From NCBI RefSeq assembly GCF_037023735.1, contig NZ_CP146069.1, positions 1,777,501 to 1,841,500 of the forward strand: a stretch of DNA of 64,000 nucleotides, written 5' to 3'. The notes under the pieces were generated by a model that was given only the letters and a program-made list of their open reading frames with translations, made no database searches and was not told the DNA's origin. The position numbers and the translations under genes are program-made. Each line of letters begins with the position of its first letter. Within the stretch, counting starts at the first letter, position 1. This DNA comes from Roseovarius sp. S88 (lineage in GTDB: Bacteria; Pseudomonadota; Alphaproteobacteria; Rhodobacterales; Rhodobacteraceae). Shown here piece by piece: positions 36,057 to 45,584 of the stretch.

Positions 36057-36625
36057 ACAAAGTGTTGCGGGCGATTGACGCCGTAAATGCAAGAGATCCC
36101 GGGCACGATCTGGACGCGTCCGGAAAAAAGGTGCCCGAAGCGCAGCTTTATGGCCAGCGCATGAGTGCCGAACTGGATCGGTTGTTTGGGGATCAAGTGT
36201 CCGACGTTCTGAAGATCGCCGCGCGTGGTCAGCATATCGAACGCTGGAAGATACTGCGCAGCGACTATCCCGAAGGCCGTGCAGGGTATTTAACCTGGCG
36301 CCGGGATCAGGGGCGCGCCCATGGCGAGAGGTTGGCGGGTCTCATGGCGGATGCAGGGTATGACGCGGAAAGCTGTGCACGCGTCGGTGTGCTGTTGCGC
36401 AAGGAAGGCATTAAACGCGATCCGGAAGTGCAGATGCTTGAGGATGTGATTTGTATGGTCTTTCTTAAGTTTTACTTCGCAGCCTTTGCCGAAAAGCACC
36501 CTTTCGAAAAAGTGGTCGATATCGTGGCTAAGACAGCGCGGAAACTGTCAGACGGTGCGCGAAGCCGTGTTTTGGTAGAATTTGATCTTCCCGAAGATCT
36601 CGAATTGGCGGTGCGGGCGGCCTGA
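36041..36625 (+). CDS. DUF4202 protein, coupled to dnr
   Basis: A 194-residue soluble protein of the DUF4202 family. Conserved segments include QHIERWKILRSDYPEGRAGYLTWR near residue 70 and QMLEDVICMVFLKFYFAAFAE near residue 140; the spaced histidines, arginines and glutamate/aspartate pair suggest a metal- or phosphate-binding site, but no activity is known to me. The second ATG is used because it has better spacing from GGAGCC. The overlap with dnr means cotranscription and probably coupled translation. It converges with norF, 3 bp apart. Confidence 0.8.
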   Translation: MSDALNKVLRAIDAVNARDPGHDLDASGKKVPEAQLYGQRMSAELDRLFGDQVSDVLKIAARGQHIERWKILRSDYPEGRAGYLTWRRDQGRAHGERLAGLMADAGYDAESCARVGVLLRKEGIKRDPEVQMLEDVICMVFLKFYFAAFAEKHPFEKVVDIVAKTARKLSDGARSRVLVEFDLPEDLELAVRAA

Positions 36626-36628
36626 AAC

Positions 36629-36883
36629 TCAAACCAACGTGCCGATGACGTAAAGCCCAAACAGCAGCAGCGAAAATAGCCCCAACCCAAAGAGAATCCC
36701 GCCCCGCCAGGCGGGCACGTCGGCCAGTTCGAGATACCACAGAAAAATCAACCGGGCCTTGGCCCAGGCAAAGATCAGGATCAAAGCCCCGCTCAAGGGC
36801 GCAGAGAGTGGGCTCAGCGCGACAATGGTGGTTGCCGCGGACAAAAGGGCCAGTCCCAGCCAGGCTCGGTCCAGCGCGGTCAT
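36629..36883 (-). CDS. norF: NorF, small membrane protein (cytochrome oxidase subunit IV-like)
   Basis: An 84-residue protein with three hydrophobic segments (WLGLALLSAATTIVAL, LSGALILIFAWAKARLIFLWYLEL, GILFGLGLFSLLLFGLYVIG), matching the NorF/COX4-like family found beside norE. It is needed for full nitric oxide reductase activity in Paracoccus-type systems. Its ATG overlaps the norE stop (ATGA), and it is the last gene of norCBQDEF. Confidence 0.85.
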   Translation of the reverse strand: MTALDRAWLGLALLSAATTIVALSPLSAPLSGALILIFAWAKARLIFLWYLELADVPAWRGGILFGLGLFSLLLFGLYVIGTLV

Positions 36884-37410
36884 AGCAGGTAGATCACTGG
36901 AAATAGCAGGATCCACACCAGATCCACCATATGCCAGAAGGCAGCACCGGTTTGGATATGGGCGGGAACGCGGGTTTTGGCGACAAGAAGCAAGATGCCA
37001 ACACCCGCCAGAACATGAGCCGCATGAAATCCAGTCAAAAGGTAGTAAAACATAAAGAAATCATGGGTTTCAAAGGTGATATTGAGGTCAGCTTTATGCT
37101 GAAATTCCATGCCTTTGAGGATAAGGAACATCACCCCTAACAAGGCCGCGCCAATCAAAAGACGCCGGGCCCTGTTTGGGAATTTCACGGCCAACGCCGC
37201 CATGTAGCCTGACGTGATCAAGACGATCGTGTTGACCCCTGCAAGGGCAGGTAAAAGCGCTGTTTGTGCGTGGGCAAAACCATCCGGGTCGAAAATGCGC
37301 AGGGCCAGAAAAATGACCAGACCCGCGCCGAACACGGCCAGTTCGGAAAAAATAAGGACCCACATCATCAGCTCGCCGGGCAGGCCCTTGGCGGCGGTTG
37401 TGGCGGTCAT
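36880..37410 (-). CDS. norE: NorE, cytochrome c oxidase subunit III-like protein
   Basis: A 176-residue membrane protein with five hydrophobic helices. It has the subunit III signature FYYLLTGFHAAHVLAGVG and the C-terminal FWHMVDLVWILLFPVIYLL. NorE is not part of the purified NorCB complex but supports its activity. ATGA overlaps join it to norD upstream and norF downstream. Confidence 0.9.
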   Translation of the reverse strand: MTATTAAKGLPGELMMWVLIFSELAVFGAGLVIFLALRIFDPDGFAHAQTALLPALAGVNTIVLITSGYMAALAVKFPNRARRLLIGAALLGVMFLILKGMEFQHKADLNITFETHDFFMFYYLLTGFHAAHVLAGVGILLLVAKTRVPAHIQTGAAFWHMVDLVWILLFPVIYLL

Positions 37411-39353
37411 CCTCCGCCTCCGACGAGTTGTCGATAGAGCTGCGGCAGAGCAGTGGTCAGCTTGTCCGGATGGGCAATCACCGCGTAATGGCCGGTGCCA
37501 AAGAGGCGCGGGAACCAGCTTTGGCCCTTGGGATCAATGGCGATGCCAAAGACCGCTTGGCCCTGACGCCTCGCCTCGCGGATGGCCATGCGGGTGTCTT
37601 CGATGCCGTGACGTCCTTCGTAGTGGTCCAGATCGTTCGGTTTGCCATCGGTGAGTACAATCAAAAGGCGTCGTGCCTGATTGCGATGTTGCAACTTGGA
37701 TGAAACATGGCGGATCGCCGTGCCCAGCCGTGTGTAGAATCCAGGCTGGAGCGCCGCGAGGCGTCGTTCGATCAACATCCCCATGGGCGTGTCGAAATCC
37801 TTGACCTCGTTCACGTAGACCCGTTCGCGACGAAGGGACGAAAACCCGTGGATGGCCAGCGTATCGCCACAGGCCTCCAGACCCCAGGCCAGGGCGGTCA
37901 GGGCCTCACGTTCAATATCAAGCACCGTGCGCCCGGTCACGGCGCTTTCGGTCGAACGGGACGTGTCGAGCAGGATCGACACCGCCAGATCGCGTGCTTC
38001 GCTTTGGGTGCGGCACCAGAGCGTGTCGCGCGGATCGCCTGTGGCCTTGAGATCCGCCCGTGCACGCATCACCGCGTCGAGGTCGAGCGTGTCGCCATCC
38101 ACCTGCCCATTGATGGTGAGGGGCCGCGGACGAAACGCCTCGAACTGACGGCGCACGCGACGGATACGGCGCTGTGCTGCGGCATCGAAAGGTGCGGGTT
38201 CCGCTTCTGGCTCAATGACGTTCTCAAAAACGGCGCAGTGGTCTTTGATGTACCGCTTTTGCCGCGTGTCCCATTCGGGATAGGTGAATTTCCCGGCAAC
38301 TGCTTCGCGATTGACGTCTTCGGCGGCGAGATCAAGGTGTAGCTTGAAGCGCGTTTTGGGGGCCTTGGACACATCCGTCAGCGCGAGTTCGTCAAGATCA
38401 TCAAGCGCCTTCTTGGCCGCCTCGGGGTCATCGTCATCTACACGGCGGTTGAGATTGAGATAGTCCGCGAAGCTGAGGATCGCCTCGAATTTATGCAGGA
38501 TCAGGCTGTCTTGTCGGTTTGACAGATCAGACTTTTTGCGGCTGCCTTTCAGGCTTTTCTCAACAGTTTCCTGCTTGTTTTCGTCGTTTTGGCCCTGATC
38601 CGGCTCTTCGGACCGTGGCACGCGCGTAGTTTCGGGCGGGACCAGCACAGGCCAAAAAGGCACAGGACGCATTGGCTTGTACCGGCGCGGGGCGACAAGC
38701 TCCGAAAGCATTGCATCTTGGGTCTTCAACGCGGTGCCAAGCGCCAGAACCGCCGGCGTGGGGTCCGGTGTGCCCAGCAGATGGCGCAGCGTACTTTCCA
38801 ACGTGGCCTCAGCGCGCGGCAAACGTGAAACGGGGCGACGCTTGAGATAAGCATCCGCGAGCCGCTGGGTGAGGGGCGCTAACCCTGGGCACTGTTCCTC
38901 TGCTGCGTCAATGGCTTGCAGAACGGCGGCGAGATTCCAAAGGTCGGTTTGAAGCGGATCTTGGTTTGGCGCTGGAAAATGAGTGGCAAAGGCGGCAATC
39001 GCGGTTGTCCAGGTGTATGTGGCGCGGTTCAGGCTTGGGTCGTCAAAGGCCGTGATTTCATTAGGCAGGCGCAGGATTTCGCCATCAAAGCTCGCCTGTT
39101 CAACCTCTTCCGCGACTGTTCCGAGCTTGCGTCGCCACGACAAACGGTGCTCTGACAAGCGACGCGGGCAGGGGCGGATTTCAACCGATGCCGAACCGCC
39201 CAGACCGCGAAAGAGCACTGAGAGACGGCCCACTTCATCTTCCAGATATACGGCGGCTTCTGGGGATACAGGCGGCGCATCAAAGCCCGCGGCCCAGGCA
39301 TGCCAGAGCTTACCAACGGTTTCCTCCGGCTCCCAGGGTTCAAACCCCTCCAT
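37407..39353 (-). CDS. norD: NorD, nitric oxide reductase activation protein (VWFA domain)
   Basis: A 648-residue cytoplasmic protein that works with NorQ to activate NorCB, probably by metal insertion. The C-terminal von Willebrand A domain carries a MIDAS motif (LLDTSRSTES, near residue 475) and the SLRRERVYVNEVKDFD region. The middle is acidic and low-complexity (residues 250-290). The chosen ATG is 4 bp after the norQ stop. It ends in an ATGA overlap with norE. Confidence 0.92.
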   Translation of the reverse strand: MEGFEPWEPEETVGKLWHAWAAGFDAPPVSPEAAVYLEDEVGRLSVLFRGLGGSASVEIRPCPRRLSEHRLSWRRKLGTVAEEVEQASFDGEILRLPNEITAFDDPSLNRATYTWTTAIAAFATHFPAPNQDPLQTDLWNLAAVLQAIDAAEEQCPGLAPLTQRLADAYLKRRPVSRLPRAEATLESTLRHLLGTPDPTPAVLALGTALKTQDAMLSELVAPRRYKPMRPVPFWPVLVPPETTRVPRSEEPDQGQNDENKQETVEKSLKGSRKKSDLSNRQDSLILHKFEAILSFADYLNLNRRVDDDDPEAAKKALDDLDELALTDVSKAPKTRFKLHLDLAAEDVNREAVAGKFTYPEWDTRQKRYIKDHCAVFENVIEPEAEPAPFDAAAQRRIRRVRRQFEAFRPRPLTINGQVDGDTLDLDAVMRARADLKATGDPRDTLWCRTQSEARDLAVSILLDTSRSTESAVTGRTVLDIEREALTALAWGLEACGDTLAIHGFSSLRRERVYVNEVKDFDTPMGMLIERRLAALQPGFYTRLGTAIRHVSSKLQHRNQARRLLIVLTDGKPNDLDHYEGRHGIEDTRMAIREARRQGQAVFGIAIDPKGQSWFPRLFGTGHYAVIAHPDKLTTALPQLYRQLVGGGG

Positions 39354-39357
39354 GATG

Positions 39358-40170
39358 TTAGCCGAAGACAGCCGTGACGATGTCGCGCAGCCCTTCCTTG
39401 ACGTCGTCATCGTCCGTGAGCGGCTCGATCATGGCTGTTTCAATGGCCTGTTCCACCGGTGTGCCATGGGCTATGAGAGAGGCCGCGTAGATCACCAACC
39501 GGGTGGACACACCTTCTTCCAGATCCTGACCTTTGAGACCTCGCAGCTTTCCGGCAAGTCGGACAAGACCCTTGGCGCGGGTTTCATCAAGACCGCTTTC
39601 CTGTGTGACAATCCGGACTTCTTGTTCGGCTGGTGGAAAATCAAAAGTAAGCGATAGAAACCGCTGACGCGTCGAGGGTTTGAGGGTTTTCAGGATGTTC
39701 TGATAGCCAGGATTGTAGGACGCGACGAGCATAAAACCGGGGCCAGCCTCCAGCGTCTCACCGGTGCGGTCGATGGGCAGGATGCGCCTGTCGTCCGTGA
39801 GCGGGTGTAGCACCACGGTGACATCCTTGCGCGCCTCGACCACCTCGTCGAGGTAACAAATCGCACCCTCACGCACCGCGCGCGTGAGCGGCCCGTCGGC
39901 CCAAACCGTATCGCCGCCCTTTAATAGATAGCGCCCGATGAGGTCAGAGGCTGTCAGGTCGTCATGGCAGGCCACTGTATAAAGCGGCCGACCAAGCCTT
40001 GCCGCCATATGCGCAACAAACCGGGTCTTGCCACAGCCCGTGGGGCCTTTGAGCAAAAGCGGCATCTGATGGCGATAGGCGGTCTCGAAGAGGGCACATT
40101 CCGGTCCCTGTTCAAGATAGAAAGGGGCGTCTTGCGCCCCTTCCGTTGTTGGTGTCGCGGCCACGTTCAT
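39358..40170 (-). CDS. norQ: NorQ, AAA+ ATPase of the MoxR type
   Basis: A 270-residue ATPase that, with NorD, activates nitric oxide reductase. Walker A is GPTGCGKT near residue 40, Walker B is ICYLDEV near residue 105, and the sensor region is VASYNPGYQ near residue 152. Its ATG overlaps the norB TGA, so translation is coupled to that of the catalytic subunit. Confidence 0.93.
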   Translation of the reverse strand: MNVAATPTTEGAQDAPFYLEQGPECALFETAYRHQMPLLLKGPTGCGKTRFVAHMAARLGRPLYTVACHDDLTASDLIGRYLLKGGDTVWADGPLTRAVREGAICYLDEVVEARKDVTVVLHPLTDDRRILPIDRTGETLEAGPGFMLVASYNPGYQNILKTLKPSTRQRFLSLTFDFPPAEQEVRIVTQESGLDETRAKGLVRLAGKLRGLKGQDLEEGVSTRLVIYAASLIAHGTPVEQAIETAMIEPLTDDDDVKEGLRDIVTAVFG

Positions 40171-41540
40171 TCTGCCGCAACCGCGGAGTCTTCATCAGAT
40201 GGCGTGATGATCTCTTTGCGCGGCACAAGGATCGAGTAGATGAAGACCAACGCCCCCAACACCACGACCACGCCAGAGCCAAATCTCATCCAGTAGAAGA
40301 TGGCGAGTTGGTCCTGCACATTCATGAAGTAGTCACCCTGAACCCTTTGCAGGTGGGTTTGCACCGTGCCTGCGAATGTCAGTACGAAGGTCATGAAGGT
40401 CATGCCACCAGCCATCATCCAGAAGGACGCCATGTTCAGCACCTGATTATAGGGATCACGGTTGAACAGGATCGGGAAGGCATAGGTGAAGATCGCCAGG
40501 TTCAGCGACACGTAGGCGCCAAAGAAGGCCAGGTGCCCATGTGCTGCGGTGATCTGCGTGCCGTGGGTGTAGTAGTTCACCCCGTGCAGCGTGTGCAGAA
40601 AGCCCCAGACGCCTGCGCCGAAGAAGGCCAGCGTGGCACATCCCAGAGCCCAGAGCAGGGCGGCTTTGTTAGGATGATCCCGGCGGCCCTTCCAGACCAT
40701 GACAAAGGCAAAGGCCATCATCGCAAAGAAAGGTATGATCTCTAGCGAGGAGAAGATCGACCCGATCCACTGCCAATAGCCCGGCGTGCCGATCCAGTAA
40801 TAGTGGTGACCGGTGCCAAGAATGCCGGAAAAGAGCGCGGTGGCGACAATGATGTAGAGCCATTTCTCCACGATCTCCCGGTCCACACCTGTCAGTTTGA
40901 GCATCAGGAAGGCCAGAATGGACGCCATCACAAGCTCCCATGTGCCTTCGACCCAAAGGTGCACGATGTACCACCAGTATTGTTTGTCCAGTGCGAGGTT
41001 CTCAGGGTTGTAGAAGGCGAAGAGGAACAGCAAAACCAGCCCCCAGAGCCCAAGCAGCAGAACGTTGCTGATGGCCGTCTTCTTGCCCTTCAGACCCGTC
41101 ATTGTGACGTTGTAAAGGAAGAGAAGCCCCGCCACGACGATGCCAAGCTTGACCCAGACGGGTTGCTCGATGAACTCGCGACCTTCCTTGCCCAGGAGCC
41201 AGTGTCCCTCAAAGAGGTTAAAGACATAGGTAACGACCACGCCTAGCGTGCCCAGAACAAGAATGCCCAACTGCGCATAAGCAGCCGTTGGGGAGTGAAT
41301 CTCTTGCTCCGTTTCTTCAGGCAGGATGAAGTAGGTCGCGCCCATAAAGCCCAAAAGCAGCCAGACAATCAAAGAATTGGTGTGCAGCATGCGCACAGTG
41401 TTGAACGGCAGAAGCTCGGATAGCGTGTTGGGCATCACATAGATCCAACCCGCCAGCAACCCGCCCAGAACCTGGATGGCAAAGAGGGCCATAGCAACCA
41501 TGAAGTAGGCCATGGCGATTTTTTGAGTTTGATATTTCAT
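40167..41540 (-). CDS. norB: Nitric oxide reductase subunit B (cNOR)
   Basis: The catalytic subunit reducing two NO to N2O at a heme b3-FeB centre. The 457-residue protein has twelve hydrophobic segments. Metal ligands lie in [14 protein letters not shown] (heme b His), [11 protein letters not shown] (FeB His and Glu), HHYYWIG and the later [11 protein letters not shown] region. Absence of a quinol-oxidising N-terminal extension and presence of norC make it a cytochrome c-dependent NOR. It follows norC by 13 bp. Confidence 0.96.
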   Translation of the reverse strand: MKYQTQKIAMAYFMVAMALFAIQVLGGLLAGWIYVMPNTLSELLPFNTVRMLHTNSLIVWLLLGFMGATYFILPEETEQEIHSPTAAYAQLGILVLGTLGVVVTYVFNLFEGHWLLGKEGREFIEQPVWVKLGIVVAGLLFLYNVTMTGLKGKKTAISNVLLLGLWGLVLLFLFAFYNPENLALDKQYWWYIVHLWVEGTWELVMASILAFLMLKLTGVDREIVEKWLYIIVATALFSGILGTGHHYYWIGTPGYWQWIGSIFSSLEIIPFFAMMAFAFVMVWKGRRDHPNKAALLWALGCATLAFFGAGVWGFLHTLHGVNYYTHGTQITAAHGHLAFFGAYVSLNLAIFTYAFPILFNRDPYNQVLNMASFWMMAGGMTFMTFVLTFAGTVQTHLQRVQGDYFMNVQDQLAIFYWMRFGSGVVVVLGALVFIYSILVPRKEIITPSDEDSAVAAE

Positions 41541-41553
41541 CTTTTGTCCCTCC

Positions 41554-42006
41554 TCAGCCCGCGTCGTTCGGGGGCCAGTCCTGCGTCTTGATTTTGTTGG
41601 TCCAAAGCAGGAATTCAGCCAGATTTCGGGTGTCTTCTTCGCTCAGGCCGAAATTGGGCATTTGCCTGCGGCCTTCGATGCCTGAGGGCTGTGAGGACAT
41701 CCAGCCATCCAGAACTTCAAACGCGGCCTCGGGGTCATCCAAGACCCCCCAGCGTTCCATGACATTGCCCACTTCGGGTGCAAAATAGGCGCCTTCGCCA
41801 AGAAGCGTGTGACAGTTGATACAGGCGTGCCGCTCCCAGACTTTCTTGCCTTCTGCGACAGCCTCCGTGAGTTCCGCATCTGCGGTGGAGGTGGTGACAA
41901 TGTACCGGTGCGAATGGATCGATAGCCCAACAAAGATCGCGATGAAACAGAGTGACCCACCATAAAAAATGTTTCGGGCCATGGACTTGGTCAGAACTTC
42001 GCTCAT
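41554..42006 (-). CDS. norC: Nitric oxide reductase subunit C (cytochrome c)
   Basis: The membrane-anchored monoheme cytochrome c that feeds electrons to NorB. The 150-residue protein has one N-terminal transmembrane anchor (NIFYGGSLCFIAIFVGLSI), heme site CINCH near residue 72, and the axial methionine in RQMPNFGL. AAAGGAG precedes the ATG; an NnrR box is 65 bp upstream. It is the first gene of the nor operon and is divergent from nirE. A run of six C at 41745-41750 is in frame. Confidence 0.96.
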   Translation of the reverse strand: MSEVLTKSMARNIFYGGSLCFIAIFVGLSIHSHRYIVTTSTADAELTEAVAEGKKVWERHACINCHTLLGEGAYFAPEVGNVMERWGVLDDPEAAFEVLDGWMSSQPSGIEGRRQMPNFGLSEEDTRNLAEFLLWTNKIKTQDWPPNDAG

Positions 42007-42070
42007 CCGGGGCTCCTTTCTGTAGTGACAGGGGTTGCACAGAAAATGAGCAAGGCGCGCGGGTGGGGCC

Positions 42071-42084
42071 TTAACGAAAGTCAA
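42071..42084. promoter_or_regulatory. NnrR/Dnr-type box of norC
   Basis: TTAACGAAAGTCAA. With the centre at -41.5, the norC transcript would start near 42036 and have a 30-nt leader. It is exactly 60 bp from the nirE box. Confidence 0.85.
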
Positions 42085-42130
42085 GACGAGTGAAGATGCT
42101 ATGTCGCAGCAGTGCGAGCGCACTGGCGTC

Positions 42131-42144
42131 TTAACATAAGTCAA
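42131..42144. promoter_or_regulatory. NnrR/Dnr-type box of nirE
   Basis: TTAACATAAGTCAA. With the centre at -41.5, transcription would begin near 42179, giving a leader of about 168 nt before nirE that contains a short ORF. Confidence 0.85.
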
Positions 42145-42201
42145 GGAAGCTCAGAGCCGCCTCTCGCTACGCATAAAAGACAAGAATTGCACGTTGGGAG
42201 G

Positions 42202-42339
42202 ATGCCAAAGAGACCCGAGATTACATCGCCGCAGGCGCATGACAACTTCTGCCTCGTTCTCTTTGGAATCGCTTTGTTTTTCAATGTGTGTTCAGCGATG
42301 TCATCCCGCTTTTGGGTGGGGCGTCTTACACAGATTTGA
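42202..42339 (+). CDS. Possible 45-residue membrane leader ORF before nirE
   Basis: The ORF begins about 23 nt after the predicted nirE transcription start and ends 7 nt before the nirE ATG. It would encode one hydrophobic helix (FCLVLFGIALFFNVCSAM). GGGAGG directly abuts the ATG, which is too close for efficient initiation, so translation is doubtful. If translated, it could couple initiation to nirE. No family is recognised. Confidence 0.3.
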   Translation: MPKRPEITSPQAHDNFCLVLFGIALFFNVCSAMSSRFWVGRLTQI

Positions 42340-42346
42340 CAAGGAC

Positions 42347-43138
42347 ATGCCAATGCCAGCCGTTCATATTCAAAGTCACGTGTATCTTATTGGTGCGGGG
42401 CCGGGCGATCCTGATTTGTTGACGGTTAAAGCTTTGCGGCTGATCGAAACTGCGGATGTGGTGGTCTATGACAGGCTGGTCTCGCAACCCATTCTCAATC
42501 TGGTCAGTCCGGGTGCGGAGTTGATTGACGTTGGCAAAGCGCCGGATCATCATCCGTTCCCGCAACCGAACATCAATTCGCTTTTGGTCTCGCTGTCACA
42601 TCGGTTCTCCAAGATCGTGCGCTTGAAAGGTGGGGACCCTTATGTTTTTGGCCGTGGTTCGGAAGAAGCCGAAGTGCTTCGCGACGCGGGTGTGGCTTAC
42701 ACCGTGGTGCCGGGCATTACATCTGCACAAGGAATTGCCAGCACAACAGGTGTGCCGCTAACCCATCGCGGACTGGCCACAGGCGTGCGGCTTGTGACCG
42801 GGCATTGCAGGGCAGGGCATGACCTTGATCTGGATTGGGACGGTCTGGCCGACCCTGATACAACCTTGGTGGTCTACATGGGCCGAGGCCACGCAGCAGA
42901 GATTGCGCGGCGTTTGATTTCTGGTGGGCTTTCAGCGGATATGCCTGTTATGCTTGTGGTTGATGGTACGCGCCCGAGCGAAGAACGTCATTTCACAACA
43001 TTGGCCGGGTTGGGCGCAACGGCCGCCACAATCGACAAACGGCGACCTACGCTCATGGTGATTGGTCGTGTGGTTGAACTGGCCGATGAGTTGGCGATCC
43101 CGCTGGAGGCCGAGCTTGGACGGGTGGGTCATGGCTAG
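42347..43138 (+). CDS. nirE: Uroporphyrinogen-III C-methyltransferase of heme d1 synthesis
   Basis: It methylates uroporphyrinogen III at C2 and C7 to precorrin-2, the first committed step to siroheme and heme d1. The 263-residue protein has the SAM-binding GAGPGDPDLLTVKA near the N-terminus, YDRLV, LKGGDPYVFGRG near residue 95, VPGITSA and PLTHRG, all typical of CobA/NirE. The start is the first of two close ATGs, with AAGG upstream. Its last 8 bases overlap nirC. As the first gene of the nir biogenesis operon it follows an NnrR box by about 200 bp. Confidence 0.94.
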   Translation: MPMPAVHIQSHVYLIGAGPGDPDLLTVKALRLIETADVVVYDRLVSQPILNLVSPGAELIDVGKAPDHHPFPQPNINSLLVSLSHRFSKIVRLKGGDPYVFGRGSEEAEVLRDAGVAYTVVPGITSAQGIASTTGVPLTHRGLATGVRLVTGHCRAGHDLDLDWDGLADPDTTLVVYMGRGHAAEIARRLISGGLSADMPVMLVVDGTRPSEERHFTTLAGLGATAATIDKRRPTLMVIGRVVELADELAIPLEAELGRVGHG

Positions 43139-43448
43139 GCTTGCGCTGGCATTTTTTATGACATGTGGACTTGCCGCAGCAGCGTTGGCCAACACAAACA
43201 CGGACCGCGCACCGGCTGAGTTGGAGCGGCTGGTGCTGCAGGATTGCGGATCCTGTCATGGGCTAACGCTCAAGGGTGGCTTAGGTCGGCCAATCACACC
43301 CGACGTGATGCAGCATTTCGACCGCGAGGATCTGCGTGACATCATCCTGGATGGCATTCCGGGCACCGCGATGCCCCCGTGGCGGCAGGTGATGACCGAA
43401 AGCGAGGCGATGTGGATCGCCGACTACCTGCAAGGACGAGAGCGATGA
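43131..43448 (+). CDS. nirC: Periplasmic monoheme cytochrome c (NirC)
   Basis: A 105-residue class I cytochrome c with a signal peptide (ARLALAFFMTCGLAAAALA), heme site CGSCH near residue 39, and the distal methionine in GTAMPPW. NirC can donate electrons to NirS and is linked to the final step of heme d1 formation with NirN. It overlaps nirE upstream and nirF downstream (ATGA). Confidence 0.9.
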   Translation: MARLALAFFMTCGLAAAALANTNTDRAPAELERLVLQDCGSCHGLTLKGGLGRPITPDVMQHFDREDLRDIILDGIPGTAMPPWRQVMTESEAMWIADYLQGRER

Positions 43449-44593
43449 AGGCGTTTTTGAGTGTTCTTTTTGTCCTGATGGGCGGTCTGGTGGCCGCCCA
43501 GGAACGTGTTGTGGCCACCGGTGATCTGGGAGTTGTCGTTGAACGCGCCACCGGATCGGTTCTGATTGTGGATCAATCCGAGATGGGCACTGTGGCACGG
43601 GTCGAGGGCTTTGGTGATCTCAGCCATGCCAGCGTCGTTTTCTCACCCGATCAACAGTTTGCCTATGTGTTTGGCCGGGACGGTGGGCTGACCAAGCTCG
43701 ATCTTGTCACACAAAGTATCGCCAACCGCATTATTCAGGCGGGCAATTCCATTGGTGGCGCCATCTCGGATGATGGGGCGTTGATCGCCGTGTCGAATTA
43801 TGAGCCGGGCGGCGTGAAGATCTTTGACGCCGAGACTTTGGACCTCGTGGCCGATCTGCCCACCGGCTCTAAAACCATCGGTTTGGTCGATGCACCGGGG
43901 CGCAAGTTTGTGTTTTCCCTGTGGGATGCAGGTGAGACCTGGATTGCCGATCTTTCGGGCGGTGAGATGCTGTTGCAGAAATTTCAGAATGTCGGGGCTA
44001 ACCCCTATGACGCGCTGATCACAGCCGATGGCCGACGCTACATCGTTGGGCTGTTTGGCGAGGACGGGCTGACGGCGTTTGACCTTTGGGACGAGACACC
44101 CCAACCGAAAAAAATTCTTGCGGATTACGGCAAGGGTCAACAGGACCTACCGGTCTACAAGATGCCGCATCTTGAAGGCTGGGCCCTGGCCGGAGACCGG
44201 TTTGTGCTTCCCGCCGTGGGGCATCATCAGGTGCTTTGGGTCAGTTCCGCAAACCTGGAAGAACTCGGGCGCACCGACACCCATGGCCAGCCCATTTTTG
44301 CCGTCGCCCGCCCGGATGGGCGGCATGTCTGGGTGAACTACGCACATCCCAAAAATGACACGGTTGAGGTGATCGACAGCCTGACTGGCGAGGTCATTCA
44401 GACGCTCACACCAGGGCCTGCCGTGCTGCATATGGAATTCACACCGCGCGGGCATCAGGTGTGGCTGTCCGTTCGCGACGCCAACCGCATCGATATCTAT
44501 GACACGCGCACATTCGAGAAGCTTGGCGAAATCCCCGCCGACACGCCTTCGGGCATATTTTTCACCGCAAGAGCGCATAAGACCGGGCTCTAG
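43445..44593 (+). CDS. nirF: NirF, heme d1 biosynthesis protein
   Basis: A 382-residue beta-propeller protein related to the d1 domain of NirS but without a heme c site. It has an N-terminal signal (MKAFLSVLFVLMGGLVAAQE), so it should be periplasmic. NirF binds dihydro-heme d1 precursor and is needed for heme d1 maturation. The coupling to nirC upstream (ATGA) and to nirDL 10 bp downstream is the standard gene order. Confidence 0.92.
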   Translation: MKAFLSVLFVLMGGLVAAQERVVATGDLGVVVERATGSVLIVDQSEMGTVARVEGFGDLSHASVVFSPDQQFAYVFGRDGGLTKLDLVTQSIANRIIQAGNSIGGAISDDGALIAVSNYEPGGVKIFDAETLDLVADLPTGSKTIGLVDAPGRKFVFSLWDAGETWIADLSGGEMLLQKFQNVGANPYDALITADGRRYIVGLFGEDGLTAFDLWDETPQPKKILADYGKGQQDLPVYKMPHLEGWALAGDRFVLPAVGHHQVLWVSSANLEELGRTDTHGQPIFAVARPDGRHVWVNYAHPKNDTVEVIDSLTGEVIQTLTPGPAVLHMEFTPRGHQVWLSVRDANRIDIYDTRTFEKLGEIPADTPSGIFFTARAHKTGL

Positions 44594-44603
44594 GAGGCTC
44601 TGA

Positions 44604-45584
44604 ATGGACCTCGACGATCTGGATTGGAAGCTGATGAACGACTGGCAACGCGCCTTGCCGTTGGTGCCGCGTCCATTTCAGGTCATTGCCGATGACCTCA
44701 AGACAGAGGAAAGCGATGTTATCCGGCGGCTCAAGTCGCTGCTGGACGTCGGCGCAATCAGCCGGGTTGGCGGTACGTGTCGGCCCAACACACTCGCGGC
44801 AAGTACGCTGGCCGCTGTAGCCGCGCCTCCGGGGTACATCGAAGAGACCGCCGCGATCATCAACTCGGTGGAAGGTGTGAACCATTCGTATGAGCGTGAA
44901 AATGAATGGAACATCTGGTTCGTGGCCACCGGTCCTACACGCAGTTTTGTCGATGCGGCCCTGACCCAGATTTCGGTCCGCACGGGTTTGCGCGTTCTCG
45001 ATTTGCGTCTGATCCGCCCATTCAATGTCGATCTTGGTTTTGCTCTGGATGGCAAAGGCGAGATGCCCGCGCCGCTGCCGGTGGATGATACGGTTCCGCT
45101 TGAAGCTGGTGATCGCGCGGTGATGCAGGCGCTGTCCGAAGGATTGGAACCAGTTGAGCGACCCTTTGCCGTTTTGGCCCAAACACTGGGACGCGAAGAG
45201 ACAGAGGTGCTTGACCGTGTTCGGTCGCTTGCGCAGGCAGGCATCCTAAGCCGGATTGGCCTGATTGTGCGCCACCGACCATTAGGCTGGCGGTCAAATG
45301 CGATGTGCGTCTTCGAAATTCCCGAGCATGAGATCTACGAGAAGGGCGCCGCTCTTACCAAAGTCCCCGGCGTGACGCTTTGCTATGAACGCAGGCCCGC
45401 ACCCGATGTTTGGCCCTACACGCTTTATTGTATGATCCATGGCCGCAGCCGGGCCGAAACACTCGATGTTTTGTCATTGGCACGAGTGCGCGCCACGTTG
45501 ACCGGCTACCCCTACAAAGTTCTCTTCAGCACCCGGTGCTTCAAACAAACAGGCGCGCTGATCGACAGGAAGGAAAACGCATGA
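44604..45584 (+). CDS. nirDL: Fused NirD-NirL siroheme decarboxylase subunit
   Basis: A 326-residue protein made of two Lrp/AsnC-like halves of about 160 residues each. The first (residues 1-150) corresponds to NirD, the second (from DRAVMQALSEGLEPVERPF near residue 172) to NirL. Each half has a helix-turn-helix-like region and the family's ligand-binding histidine/tyrosine region (VNHSYERENEWNIWF; VTLCYERRPAPDVWPYTLY). With NirG and NirH it decarboxylates siroheme to didecarboxysiroheme, not regulating DNA. Such fusions occur in Paracoccus-type clusters. AGGAGG precedes the start. Confidence 0.9.
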   Translation: MDLDDLDWKLMNDWQRALPLVPRPFQVIADDLKTEESDVIRRLKSLLDVGAISRVGGTCRPNTLAASTLAAVAAPPGYIEETAAIINSVEGVNHSYERENEWNIWFVATGPTRSFVDAALTQISVRTGLRVLDLRLIRPFNVDLGFALDGKGEMPAPLPVDDTVPLEAGDRAVMQALSEGLEPVERPFAVLAQTLGREETEVLDRVRSLAQAGILSRIGLIVRHRPLGWRSNAMCVFEIPEHEIYEKGAALTKVPGVTLCYERRPAPDVWPYTLYCMIHGRSRAETLDVLSLARVRATLTGYPYKVLFSTRCFKQTGALIDRKENA

